DNA of 12,187 nt from Actinomycetes bacterium (GCA_021808425.1 JAKBBS010000098.1:1-12187); one strand, 5' to 3'; counted from the stretch's first letter, positions 1-7,443 are shown. Notes: generated from the sequence alone by a model not told the origin. Translations and numbers: made by a program.

Positions 1-141
1 GCGCACCTCGAAGGGAAGCTGCGGCGCCTGGCCGCCCGAGCCGCCGACACCCGATGCGAACGGGCCCAGGTCGAGCCGGCGGAGGACCTCGGCGAAGTTC
101 GGGCCGGGCGAATCCGTAGGATCGAACATAGGGAGCGTCAC
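1..141 (-). CDS. prcB: Proteasome subunit beta PrcB, N-terminal propeptide part (gene runs off the left edge)
   Basis: The frame is open from 141 to the window edge (47 codons). The chosen start is GTG at 141, with a GGTGG four bases before it; an in-frame ATG at 129 has no purine-rich leader. The visible part contains NFAEVLRRLDLGPF, then a Gly/Ser/Pro stretch and QLPFEVR. This resembles the mycobacterial PrcB propeptide, which has an F-x-x-F-L-R-R helix and ends in QLPHG just before the catalytic threonine. The propeptide keeps the beta subunit inactive until ring assembly, when it is removed to free the N-terminal Thr. The catalytic Thr itself lies outside the window, so the call rests on propeptide resemblance and on position: prcB follows pup directly in actinobacterial proteasome operons. 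The gap to the pup stop is 61 bases. prcA is expected further left. Confidence 0.75.
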   Translation of the reverse strand, partial: MTLPMFDPTDSPGPNFAEVLRRLDLGPFASGVGGSGGQAPQLPFEVR

Positions 142-202
142 GCAGCCACCGTCATCCCACGGGGCGCCAGCCCGCCGAACGCCAACCCGTCGACGGGAGC
201 GG

Positions 203-403
203 TCACTGGCCGCCTTTTTGCACGTAGCTGCGCACGAACTCCTCGGCGTTCTCCTCCAGCACCTCGTCGATTTCGTCGAGAAGGTCGTCGAGCTCCGCTT
301 TGAGCTCGTCGCCTTTCTTCGCAGAACTCGAGCTGACTTCCTCGACCGAGGTGTCGTCGCTTCGAGAGGACGATGACTTTCTTATCTGTTCTCGTTCAGC
401 CAT
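203..403 (-). CDS. pup: Prokaryotic ubiquitin-like protein Pup
   Basis: This 66-residue protein is the protein tag for the bacterial proteasome. It is largely polar and probably disordered at the N-terminus (Ser/Arg/Asp rich, residues 5-27), followed by a helix-prone acidic Leu/Glu region (about 33-60) that is the part known to bind the ARC/Mpa coiled coil. The C-terminus is VQKGGQ. The terminal Gln means it is made in an inactive form: Dop deamidates it to Glu, and PafA then links that side chain to substrate lysines. Length and tail match the family. The start ATG at 403 is preceded by AAGAGG nine bases upstream. The gene lies 51 bases after dop and 61 before prcB, all on the same strand, so one operon is likely. 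No oddities are visible. Confidence 0.97.
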   Translation of the reverse strand: MAEREQIRKSSSSRSDDTSVEEVSSSSAKKGDELKAELDDLLDEIDEVLEENAEEFVRSYVQKGGQ

Positions 404-454
404 TACATTCAGCCTCTTCTTGTACGGGGCGACATCTTGAAAATTTCCATCAGC

Positions 455-1954
455 CTACGAGCCGAGATGCTCGATCAGTTCGGCCGGGCTAGACACGCTA
501 GCTAGCAGACTCTCCACGTGTGCGCGGGTTCCTCGCAGCGGTTCGAGCATGGGTACCCTACACAAAGGCTCCCGTCCAAGGTCGAACACGATCGAGTCCC
601 AGTTGGCGGCCGCTATCGACGACGCCCAGCGTTGCAGGCATTTACCTCGAAAATATGCCCGGGTCGTCTCGGGAGGTTCGTCCACCGAAGATCGAACCTC
701 CTCGGCGCTGAACAGCGTCTCCATCCCGAGCCGGGAAAAAAGCGAGCGCGCCGGGTCGACGTCGTGGTACTGCAGGTCCATCGCGCGAAGCTTGTGGTCA
801 CCCCAGCCGAGGCCGTGGCGCTCCCGGTAGCCCTCGATCAGGCGGAACTTGGCGACCCAGTCGAGTTGGCGTGCGAGGCTCATCGGGTCGCTTTCGAGAC
901 CTTCGAGGATGTCCTCCCATCGACTCAGGATGTCCTGGCCGACGCGGTCGCCGCCCACCGAAGCCAGCCCGAAGCTCTCCGAGTACTTTTTTGCAAGCTC
1001 CAGATGCTCCCATTGGATGTCGAGAGCTGTCATCGATCGACCGTCTTGGAGCTCGAGCGGCGTCGACAGCGAAGTGTCGTAGGACACCTCGCGCACCGCG
1101 CCCACCGGCGACCGCAGCGTGAAGTCCTTACCGCAGCGGGCGAACCAGTCGTCCTCGATCATCGCGAGCACCAAAGCGGTCGATCCGACTTTGAGGAAGG
1201 ACGCCACCTCCGACATGTTCGCGTCGCCGACGATCACGTGGAGACGCCGGTACTTGCGCGAGTCGCAGTGCGGCTCGTCCCTCGTGTTGATGATCGGACG
1301 CTTCAACGTCGTCTCGAGTCCGACGACCTCCTCGAAGAAGTCCGCCCTCTGCGTGATCTGAAAGTCGATCACCCGGTCACCGGGGACGAACGTCTCGCAG
1401 CCGACCTTTCCGGCGCCGCTATAGATCTGACGGGTGACGAAGTGCGGAATGACACCGGCGACGATGCGAGAGAAGGCGACGCTGCGGTCCATCAGGTAGT
1501 TCTCGTGGTTCCCGTAGGAGTTGCCTTTACCGTCGGAATTGTTCTTCAAAACCACGACGCTCTGGCCAGGCGGCAGGAACTTCGATGCGAAGCGGATCGA
1601 ATCCGCGAGGATCATCTCGCCGGCACGGTCGTAGCGGACCAGGTCGTAGACGTCGGCGCATTCCGGTGTCGAATACTCCGGGTGGGCGTGGTCGACGTAG
1701 TAGCGGGCGCCGTTGGTGAGGACCGCGTTTACGAGATGAGTCTCGACCTCGGGGGGCATGGACCCTTCACGGGCGAAGCCTCTGGCGTCGCGGCCGGGGC
1801 TTTCGTCCTCGAAGTCCCAGCCGACGCGCCGGTTTCGCTCCGACACGTAGGCGTTGATCAACGCAGACGAGGCAGCCACCGGGTTCGCGTCCGCGCTCCC
1901 CCGGATAATGATCCCGTATTCGGTCTCCATGCCGAGGACCTTGGTGATCGCCAC
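455..1954 (-). CDS. dop: Deamidase/depupylase of Pup (Dop)
   Basis: This 499-residue enzyme of the glutamine-synthetase-like carboxylate-amine ligase fold converts the C-terminal Gln of Pup to Glu and also removes Pup from tagged proteins. The N-terminus GMETEYG (residues 8-14) carries the conserved metal/ATP-binding Glu10. YVDHAHPEYS includes Asp88, at the position of the Asp that acts as nucleophile or base in Dop/PafA. A Dop-type insertion loop sits at about residues 45-75, which separates Dop from the ligase PafA. KNNSDGKGNSYG (about 138-149) is another conserved block. The start is GTG at 1954 with AAGG eight bases upstream; the next in-frame ATG (1930) would remove the first beta strand. 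A small inverted repeat (1974-1988, five-base arms) lies just upstream. dop follows arc by 108 bases and precedes pup by 51, fitting an arc-dop-pup-prcB operon. PafA is not in this window. Confidence 0.95.
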   Translation of the reverse strand: MAITKVLGMETEYGIIIRGSADANPVAASSALINAYVSERNRRVGWDFEDESPGRDARGFAREGSMPPEVETHLVNAVLTNGARYYVDHAHPEYSTPECADVYDLVRYDRAGEMILADSIRFASKFLPPGQSVVVLKNNSDGKGNSYGNHENYLMDRSVAFSRIVAGVIPHFVTRQIYSGAGKVGCETFVPGDRVIDFQITQRADFFEEVVGLETTLKRPIINTRDEPHCDSRKYRRLHVIVGDANMSEVASFLKVGSTALVLAMIEDDWFARCGKDFTLRSPVGAVREVSYDTSLSTPLELQDGRSMTALDIQWEHLELAKKYSESFGLASVGGDRVGQDILSRWEDILEGLESDPMSLARQLDWVAKFRLIEGYRERHGLGWGDHKLRAMDLQYHDVDPARSLFSRLGMETLFSAEEVRSSVDEPPETTRAYFRGKCLQRWASSIAAANWDSIVFDLGREPLCRVPMLEPLRGTRAHVESLLASVSSPAELIEHLGS

Positions 1955-2017
1955 GGTAGTGACCTTAGCGACTCAGGAGACTTTCCTGGCACTTATCGAC
2001 GGGACTGTTCAAGCGCA

Positions 2018-2071
2018 CTGCGCCGCCTGCAGCTACGGCGCCGCCTGCAGCTACGGCGCCGCCTACAGGTA
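2018..2071 (-). repeat. Three tandem copies of an 18-bp GC-rich unit spanning the arc stop codon
   Basis: Read on the minus strand there are three consecutive 18-base units: TACCTGTAGGCGGCGCCG, TAGCTGCAGGCGGCGCCG and TAGCTGCAGGCGGCGCAG. The first unit contains the last two codons and the stop of arc (Tyr, Leu, TAG) and differs from the second at two positions. The second and third differ at one. Each unit contains the palindrome CTGCAG (or CTGTAG in the first), and GGCGCC occurs in two, so the transcript could fold. The unit is a multiple of three and contains TAG in the arc frame, so read-through would soon stop again. Confidence 0.9.
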
Positions 2072-3856
2072 CTGCCCGGTCGCCACCCTCTCGATAGCCC
2101 GGCCCCCGGTGGTCTCGTCGTCTTCGGACTTGATGGTCCGGATGTAGACGATCCTCTCGCCTTTCTTGCCGGAGATCTTCGCCCAGTCGTCGGGGTTGGT
2201 GGTGTTCGGAAGGTCCTCGTACTCCTTGTTCTCCTGGCGTATCGAGTCGAGCAGATCCTGGGTGCGGATACCAGGGGTACCCGCTGCGATAACCCTCTTG
2301 ATGGCGAGCTTCTTCGCGCGACGCACGATGTTCTCGATCATCGCGCCCGACGAGAAGTCCTTGTAGTACATGACCTCCTTGTCGCCGTTCTGGTATGTGA
2401 CCTCCAAGAACTGGTTGGCGTCGTCATCGCGGTACATCTCGGTGACGGTCCGCTCGATCATCACCGAGACAGCTTTCTCACGGTCGCCGCCGCCGAGCTC
2501 GGTGACCTCGGACTCGTCGAGAGGCAGGTCGGAGGTCAGGTAGCGAGCGAAGATCTGTTGAGCCGCGTCGAAGTTCGGTCGCTCGATCTTGATCTTGACG
2601 TCGAGACGTCCCGGCCGGAGTATCGCCGGGTCGATCAGGTCCTCCCGGTTGGACGCGCCGATAACGATGACATTGCGAAGCGCCTCGACGCCGTCTATCT
2701 CCGCTAGAAGCTGCGGGACGATGGTTGACTCCATGTCCGAGCTGATGCCGGTTCCGCGGGTGCGAAACAGCGAGTCCATCTCGTCGAAGAAGACGATGAC
2801 AGGCACACCCTCCTCGCTTTTCTCCCTGGCACGCTGGAAGACGAGCCTGATCTGGCGTTCGGTCTCCCCTACGTATTTGTTGAGCAGCTCGGGGCCCTTT
2901 ATATTCAAAAAGTAGCTTCTCGCGCTGCGGTCGCCTGTGGCCTCGGAAACCTTCTTCGCGAGCGAGTTGGCCACCGCCTTGGCGATCAGGGTCTTCCCGC
3001 AACCCGGCGGGCCGTACAGGAGGATCCCTTTCGGCGCCGGCAGCTTGTGCGCCACGAAAAGGTCCCGGTGCAGGAACGGCAGCTCGACAGCGTCGGTGAT
3101 CGCCTCGATCTGGTGGTCCAAGCCGCCGACGTCGGCGTAGGAGATGTCGGGCACCTCCTCTAAGACGAGCTCCTCGACTTCGGGCCTGGGGAGCTTCTCG
3201 AGTAGAAGGCCGGTCCTCGAGTCCATGAGAAGCGCGTCACCGGCGCGAAGGCGGGTCCCGCGAAGTGATTCGGCCACCTCGACGACGCGTTCGTCGTCGG
3301 CGCGCCCCACTATGACGGCCCGTCCGTCATCTAGGAGGTTCTTCAGAGTAACGACCTCTCCGGCCTTCTCCGACGACCGTGCCAGCACCACGTTGAGTGA
3401 CTCGTTGAGCACGACTTCGGCGCCCCGGGTGAGCTCGGCGTTGTCCTCGGCGAGGCGCGGGTGCAGCGCAACCCGCATCTTGCGCCCCCCGGAGAACACG
3501 TCCACCGTGCCGTCGTCGTTTCGGCCCAACAACGTCCCGTAGGCCGAGGGTGGTTGGGTGAGCTTGTCGACCTCCTCGCGAAGCGCGGCGATGTGCTCGC
3601 GGGCCTCCCTCAAGGTGAAGGTGAGGCGCTCGTTTTGCGAGATTGCCTGCTGGAGTTGGCCTTTGGTCTCGAGGAGCTTCTCTTCGAGGGTCCTGACCCG
3701 GGTCGGCGACTCGGTCATCCGCCGGCGTAAGACCACCACCTCGTCTTCGAGGGTCCGGGCGTGCTCGCGAAGCTCGTCCAGCTCGCCGTTAGCGTCGAAG
3801 CGGCCCGCCTGCCCCGACGCTCTGCCCGGGTTGTCGTTGTCGAAAATGTCGCTCAT
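2063..3856 (-). CDS. arc: Proteasome-associated AAA+ ATPase ARC/Mpa
   Basis: This 597-residue ring ATPase recognises Pup-tagged proteins, unfolds them and feeds them to the 20S proteasome. Domain order: an N-terminal coiled coil (about 24-101) that captures Pup, two OB-fold modules (about 104-225), then the AAA+ domain with Walker A GPPGCGKT (282-289), Walker B VIVFFDE (353-359), the pore-loop KYVG (Tyr328), sensor Asn403 and arginine-finger region LRPGR (413-417). The C-terminus GQYL is the docking tail with penultimate Tyr that engages the proteasome alpha ring. I chose ATG 3856, which has GAGGTG four bases upstream and gives MSDIFDND, rather than ATG 3934, which would add 26 basic residues with no support. 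The length is close to Mpa (609) and Rhodococcus ARC (591). It is the first gene of the arc-dop-pup-prcB run and diverges from the ferredoxin gene. Its stop lies inside the 18-bp repeats. Confidence 0.96.
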   Translation of the reverse strand: MSDIFDNDNPGRASGQAGRFDANGELDELREHARTLEDEVVVLRRRMTESPTRVRTLEEKLLETKGQLQQAISQNERLTFTLREAREHIAALREEVDKLTQPPSAYGTLLGRNDDGTVDVFSGGRKMRVALHPRLAEDNAELTRGAEVVLNESLNVVLARSSEKAGEVVTLKNLLDDGRAVIVGRADDERVVEVAESLRGTRLRAGDALLMDSRTGLLLEKLPRPEVEELVLEEVPDISYADVGGLDHQIEAITDAVELPFLHRDLFVAHKLPAPKGILLYGPPGCGKTLIAKAVANSLAKKVSEATGDRSARSYFLNIKGPELLNKYVGETERQIRLVFQRAREKSEEGVPVIVFFDEMDSLFRTRGTGISSDMESTIVPQLLAEIDGVEALRNVIVIGASNREDLIDPAILRPGRLDVKIKIERPNFDAAQQIFARYLTSDLPLDESEVTELGGGDREKAVSVMIERTVTEMYRDDDANQFLEVTYQNGDKEVMYYKDFSSGAMIENIVRRAKKLAIKRVIAAGTPGIRTQDLLDSIRQENKEYEDLPNTTNPDDWAKISGKKGERIVYIRTIKSEDDETTGGRAIERVATGQYL

Positions 3857-4038
3857 TTCGCACCTCGCTCGTTGTCGCCTTCCGAACCTACCTCTACGGA
3901 GCCCAACATCGTTGGCTTTGCCGGGGCGCTCCACCCCGTGCGTGCGTCATCGGTTGGCCAGCCAGTACAGTGGAGTGGAGTGGGCGTCTCCAAGCGCGCC
4001 CGGCACCCGAGTCCGAGAATGCGAGGCTACACACCGCG

Positions 4039-4272
4039 ATGAAGGTTTGGATCGACCAGGATCTCTGCACGGGCGACGGTCTCTGCGAGGAGATAGCGCC
4101 CGCGGTGTTCACGCTTCTCGATGACGGGCTCTCTTATGTCAAAGAGGGCGACAAGGTCTTCGACAACCCGGGTGGCCACGACGGACTTGCGATCGTGCCC
4201 GACGGCATGGAGGACGCCACCCGAGAGGCGGCCGAGGAGTGCCCGGGGGAATGCATCTTCATCGAAGAATAG
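4039..4272 (+). CDS. Small single-cluster ferredoxin (3Fe-4S or Asp-ligated 4Fe-4S type)
   Basis: This 77-residue acidic electron carrier has cluster ligands in DLCTGDGLC (Cys10, Asp13, Cys16) and EECPGEC (Cys68, followed by Pro; an extra Cys72). The usual second Cys of the CxxCxxC motif is Asp13. This is the pattern of actinobacterial ferredoxins that carry 3Fe-4S clusters, and also of Pyrococcus furiosus ferredoxin, where Asp completes a 4Fe-4S cluster. The start is ATG 4039 (MKVWIDQDLC); a longer frame from 3970 adds 23 residues unlike any ferredoxin. The only purine-rich leader, GAGG, sits about 12 bases upstream, so initiation may be weak or leaderless. The gene is divergent from arc (182-base gap) and convergent with the marP-like gene (33-base gap). 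From memory, a ferredoxin at this spot is common in actinobacterial proteasome loci. The redox partner is unknown. Confidence 0.9.
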   Translation: MKVWIDQDLCTGDGLCEEIAPAVFTLLDDGLSYVKEGDKVFDNPGGHDGLAIVPDGMEDATREAAEECPGECIFIEE

Positions 4273-4305
4273 GGGTGGTTAGGGCGGCACGGCCTCGACC
4301 TGACG

Positions 4306-5496
4306 TCAGCCTCCGGTGATGCAAGCGCCCGTCGAGGCGTTGGCAGAACGGGGCTCGGCCAGGAAAGTCCTCACCTCGGAGGAGTTCAAAGCGTACGAGG
4401 TTCCCGCCTGCTGCGCCGAGATCGCAAAGGCAACCCCGACAACCGTGCCCGCCGGATTCACCACCGCACCGCCGGAGTCGCCCCTGGCGAGATCCGAGGC
4501 CATCACGAGGATGCTGCGCTTGGTGTTGTGCACGCCGTAGATGTTCGGCCCGACCGCCTCCTGAACCGCCGCCACACGCGCCGGGGTCACAGCCAGAGCC
4601 GCCTGCCCGTTCGGATGGCCGAATACAGCGCCAGCTCCGCCGACCGTGGGATTGCCGAGCGGCAGCGGGGGCGCCCCGAAGCCTGGCACTGACAGCAGAG
4701 CCAGGTCGATCGACGGATCGTATGAGACCACTTGGGCGGGAAGTACCTGCCCGCTCGGTGCGATGACCGTAGTTGCGCCCGGCTTCTCCCCGGCCACCAC
4801 GTGGGCGTTCGTGATCACCAGGTTCGAGGCGACCACGAAACCGCTACCGTCGTATATCGACTGGCAGGCTTGGCCTTGCACCTTCACCGTCGACGCGCTG
4901 ACGGAGGCCACCAGTGCTGCGTTGAGCGGGTCGGTAACCGGCGGGGAGCCGACCGGGACCGCCGGGCCGAGGGCGGCGAAGACCTCGGGGTTTCCGTTGC
5001 CGATGATGCGACGGAGCACGTCGAGCGCCGGTGGGGGTGTCGGAAGGTCTCGTGAGATAGCCCTCGCGACGACGGAGTTGCCGACAGCGCGCGCGATCGC
5101 ACCGGGGGCCGCTGCGAGCGTCGGCACGAGTAGCCATAGCACCGTGAGCACGCCGGCTGCGCCGACCACACCGCCGACCAGTCGGTCCACGAAGCGAAGA
5201 GGCCCGATTGGGAGCACGTGGTGGAGCCGCCCCCCGGCGATCATGCCGAGGGCTTGGCCCACTATCCCACCACCCACGAGTATTGCGACGGCGACGATGA
5301 CGAGCGTCGACGGCGTGGAGGTCTGCATGTGACGGAACACCGTCGGTAGAAGCCTTGCGGCAAAATAGATGCCCGCCGCGAGTCCGACCCAGGAGACAAC
5401 CCTTCCGAGGAAGCCGATCCGGTACCCGCCGAGGGCAGCCAGCAGCGTGACGGCCAGCACCACCAGGTCGAACACGTCCCCCGAGTTGAGCTTCAT
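4306..5496 (-). CDS. marP: MarP-like membrane-anchored periplasmic serine protease (CvpA N-terminus plus trypsin-like domain)
   Basis: This 396-residue protein has four hydrophobic segments in its first ~130 residues (CvpA/colicin V production fold), a linker, and a trypsin-like protease domain outside the membrane. The catalytic triad is visible: His232 in TNAHVV, Asp264 in PSIDLALL and Ser341 in RGDSGG. Cys211 and Cys392 lie at the ends of the protease domain and match the disulfide pair that activates Mycobacterium tuberculosis MarP (Rv3671c, 397 residues). MarP protects cells against acid by processing cell-wall hydrolases; the same role here is inferred from family membership. The start ATG at 5496 overlaps the trmI stop (ATGA), so translation is probably coupled to the tRNA-modification genes upstream. 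It is the last gene of its run and converges on the ferredoxin gene. Confidence 0.92.
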   Translation of the reverse strand: MKLNSGDVFDLVVLAVTLLAALGGYRIGFLGRVVSWVGLAAGIYFAARLLPTVFRHMQTSTPSTLVIVAVAILVGGGIVGQALGMIAGGRLHHVLPIGPLRFVDRLVGGVVGAAGVLTVLWLLVPTLAAAPGAIARAVGNSVVARAISRDLPTPPPALDVLRRIIGNGNPEVFAALGPAVPVGSPPVTDPLNAALVASVSASTVKVQGQACQSIYDGSGFVVASNLVITNAHVVAGEKPGATTVIAPSGQVLPAQVVSYDPSIDLALLSVPGFGAPPLPLGNPTVGGAGAVFGHPNGQAALAVTPARVAAVQEAVGPNIYGVHNTKRSILVMASDLARGDSGGAVVNPAGTVVGVAFAISAQQAGTSYALNSSEVRTFLAEPRSANASTGACITGG

Positions 5497-6308
5497 GTCT
5501 GTTGTTCGGCAGCGGTGGTCGGGACCTGCACGGCGACTTTTCGCAGGAGCCTTGCCGACGTGAGAAATCCGGTGTGCGCGACCATCCGGTGGTCGGGTCT
5601 CACCGATTGACCTTCGACGTGCCAGGTGCGCTGCAGCACTTCTACAGTTTCCGCCAACCCGAAGCCGCTAGCAGCGAGAGTTTCCCGAAGCGTGGCGACT
5701 TGGCCGATGGTCGGAAGGTACGACAAAAGAATCCCACCCGAATCGAGGGCTGACTCGGCGGGGCCGACCATTCGCCACGGCTCGGGCAAGTCCAGGATCA
5801 TCCGGTCGAAACCAGTCCCGTCGATCCCGTCGTAGGCGTCGCGTATCTCAACCTTGTAGCGCTCGAGCGCCGACTCTCCTAAGTATTCGATGACGTTCTT
5901 CGAGGCACGGGAAGCAAAGTCGGGTCGTATCTCATACCCGGTCACCTCCGCACCGGCGCGCAGCAGAGCCATGGACATGGCGCCGGAACCCACCCCCGAC
6001 TCGAAGACCCGAGCCCCCGGGAAGATGTCGGCGATCATGAGGATCGGGCCGAGATCCTTCGGGTAGATGACTTGCGCTCCACGTGGCATCCCGAGAACCA
6101 CGTCTGAGAGCGTCGGGCGGACGGCGATGTAGCGGGCGCCTCGCGACGATCGGACCTCGCAACCCTCCGGCGATCCGATCATGTCGTCGTGGGGCACCGG
6201 GCCGGAGTGGGTGTGAAACTCGCCGCCGACGCAGAGGCGCACGAGGTAGCGGCGGCCCTTGTTGTCGTAGAGCAGCACCCGCTCGCCTGGGGAGAATGGT
6301 GAGATCAT
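5493..6308 (-). CDS. trmI: tRNA (adenine-58-N1)-methyltransferase TrmI
   Basis: This 271-residue SAM-dependent enzyme makes m1A58 in the tRNA T-loop. The N-terminal beta domain (about 1-75) includes FSPGERVLL and GEFHTHSGPVPHDD, closely resembling M. tuberculosis TrmI (Rv2118c). Then come MPRGAQVIYPKD (74-85), the SAM-binding loop ESGVGSGA (103-110), Glu126 in GYEIRPD that should bind the ribose, and LDLPEPW with Asp173, the family's catalytic Asp. RPDHRMVAHTGFL (237-249) is the conserved C-terminal block. The start is ATG 6308, overlapping the ttuA-like stop by ATGA; the stop overlaps the marP-like start the same way. In M. tuberculosis, TrmI also lies next to the proteasome ATPase gene, so this neighbourhood is old. 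Confidence 0.95.
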   Translation of the reverse strand: MISPFSPGERVLLYDNKGRRYLVRLCVGGEFHTHSGPVPHDDMIGSPEGCEVRSSRGARYIAVRPTLSDVVLGMPRGAQVIYPKDLGPILMIADIFPGARVFESGVGSGAMSMALLRAGAEVTGYEIRPDFASRASKNVIEYLGESALERYKVEIRDAYDGIDGTGFDRMILDLPEPWRMVGPAESALDSGGILLSYLPTIGQVATLRETLAASGFGLAETVEVLQRTWHVEGQSVRPDHRMVAHTGFLTSARLLRKVAVQVPTTAAEQQT

Positions 6309-7213
6309 CGCTTGGCTGTCGCTTTTTCCACCAACTTGCAGAACGCGCAGACCTCCGAGACGGTAGGACTAGCGCACGTCGGGCAAGGGTGCAGCGCCTC
6401 CCTCTCCGCGGCGGACACGCCTGCCACCAGCGGCGATCCACGTTCGAGGAAGCCGAACAGGAACGACGCCTTCGAGCCCGGCGAGGACTCCTCGAGGTCG
6501 TCGAGGACCCCCTTGTAGGCGAGGTGGCGGTTACCGACCGACATCGGGCACTCCTCCACGATGTAGTCGATGCCTTCGAGGACGCAGTACGCGGCAGTCT
6601 CCCGCTCGGCGAGGCGAACTAGCGGCTTGACTTTTCGAACGAAACCGCCGCCTGCTTCTAGAACCGGATGTTGGCGACCGAGATAGGCGAGGTCCCAGCG
6701 GAGAACGTTGCCGAGGAGCACGGCAGCCTCGTCGTCGAGGTTGTGACCGGTCGCGAGGACGTCGTAGCCACCGCGCAGCGCCTCGGAGTTGAAAAGGTGG
6801 CGTTTGGACAGCCCGCACGCAGAGCACGGAGCCCGGCGCGCCGCTTTGGACCCTGTGGCGATGTCGAACCCGTAGGTTGCCGGTAGGTCGACCTCTACGA
6901 GCGTCGCTTCACGCGCCTTCGCGAACGACCGGGCGTATTGCGCAGACTCCGAACTGTAATCACCGATCCCCAGGCCGATGTAGAGCCCGTCGACGCGGTA
7001 ACCGAGCTTCACCAGGATGTCCCATAGAGCCAGGGAGTCCTTACCACCCGAGACGGCGACCAGCACCCGTTCGTTTTCAGAGAACATCTTGTAGGCGTCG
7101 ACGGCCTTTTTTACCTGGTCGCGGCAGTGCTTGACAAAGCAAGGGTGGCAGAACCCGGCGTTGTGGCGTCGGACTTCGATGACCGCCGGGTCCCGGCAAA
7201 CCCGGCACTTCAC
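6305..7213 (-). CDS. ttuA: tRNA 2-thiouridine/2-thiothymidine-54 synthase, TtuA family
   Basis: This 302-residue PP-loop sulfurtransferase thiolates U/T54 in the tRNA T-loop. Visible in order: an N-terminal zinc finger (Cys3, Cys6, Cys22, Cys25), the ATP-binding PP-loop SGGKDS (55-60), cluster ligands Cys130-x-x-Cys133 and Cys222 (ECPMS), and a C-terminal zinc finger (Cys277, Cys280, Cys289, Cys292). Asp59, Lys137 and Asp161 are also present. As I recall, Thermus thermophilus TtuA uses exactly Cys130/133/222 for its [4Fe-4S] cluster and Asp59/Lys137/Asp161 in catalysis, so every catalytic element appears intact. The two flanking zinc fingers separate TtuA from the TtcA family (s2C32). The start is GTG 7213, overlapping the stop of the upstream ubiquitin-like gene (GTGA). 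That gene encodes a plausible sulfur donor, and trmI follows. Confidence 0.9.
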   Translation of the reverse strand: MKCRVCRDPAVIEVRRHNAGFCHPCFVKHCRDQVKKAVDAYKMFSENERVLVAVSGGKDSLALWDILVKLGYRVDGLYIGLGIGDYSSESAQYARSFAKAREATLVEVDLPATYGFDIATGSKAARRAPCSACGLSKRHLFNSEALRGGYDVLATGHNLDDEAAVLLGNVLRWDLAYLGRQHPVLEAGGGFVRKVKPLVRLAERETAAYCVLEGIDYIVEECPMSVGNRHLAYKGVLDDLEESSPGSKASFLFGFLERGSPLVAGVSAAEREALHPCPTCASPTVSEVCAFCKLVEKATAKR

Positions 7214-7410
7214 GACGATCCGCCGGATATCACGGGCCGGAGCTCGACTGTCGCAGAGTCTTCGACGGTAGCGTCGGCCGTGACGAGGGTGCCGTCGACT
7301 ATGACGAGAACCGCCTCCCTTTTGACTTCTGTCGTTGCCAACAGCGAGGTTACGGATAGCGGTCCGCGAAGCTCGATCTCTCGGCGAGGGTTCCGCATGA
7401 TCACTTTCAC
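7210..7410 (-). CDS. TtuB/ThiS/MoaD-type ubiquitin-fold sulfur carrier with a GGSS tail
   Basis: This 66-residue protein starts MKVIMRNPRREIEL (paired beta strands), continues with LSVTSLLATTEV (the family helix), VLVIVDGTLVTADATVEDSATVEL and ends RPVISGGSS. Order, length and the VxxGG ending match ThiS/MoaD/TtuB beta-grasp sulfur carriers; Thermus TtuB is about 65 residues. Such proteins are adenylated on the terminal Gly by an E1-like enzyme and carry sulfur as a thiocarboxylate to TtuA. Here two Ser residues follow the Gly-Gly (63-64), so removal of the tail would be needed before activation. The start is GTG 7410 with GAAGGTGG seven bases upstream; an ATG at 7398 would clip the first strand. 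The GTGA overlap with ttuA supports a shared function. TtuB is the most likely role; ThiS or another carrier is possible. Confidence 0.82.
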   Translation of the reverse strand: MKVIMRNPRREIELRGPLSVTSLLATTEVKREAVLVIVDGTLVTADATVEDSATVELRPVISGGSS

Positions 7411-7443
7411 GTGACCACCTTCATAGCGGCGATCCCGGGCGGC

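Noticed and set aside
518..2707. A 729-codon open frame on the plus strand, antisense to dop and the 3' part of arc
   Set aside because: Its translation is Arg/Val/Asp rich and low in structure, crosses the arc-dop gap and its repeats, and mirrors two certain genes. It is a shadow produced by high-GC codon use.
3857..3934. Longer N-terminus for arc from ATG 3934
   Set aside because: The extra 26 residues are basic and unlike ARC/Mpa starts, while ATG 3856 has a good ribosome binding site and gives the expected length.
4300..4309. Perfect 10-bp palindrome CTGACGTCAG between the convergent ferredoxin and marP-like genes
   Set aside because: Too short and without a T run to be called a terminator, and it overlaps the marP stop codon; chance is likely.
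4646..5332. 228-codon plus-strand frame antisense to the marP-like gene
   Set aside because: Ser/Thr/Pro-rich shadow; the minus-strand protein has a full catalytic triad and membrane spans.
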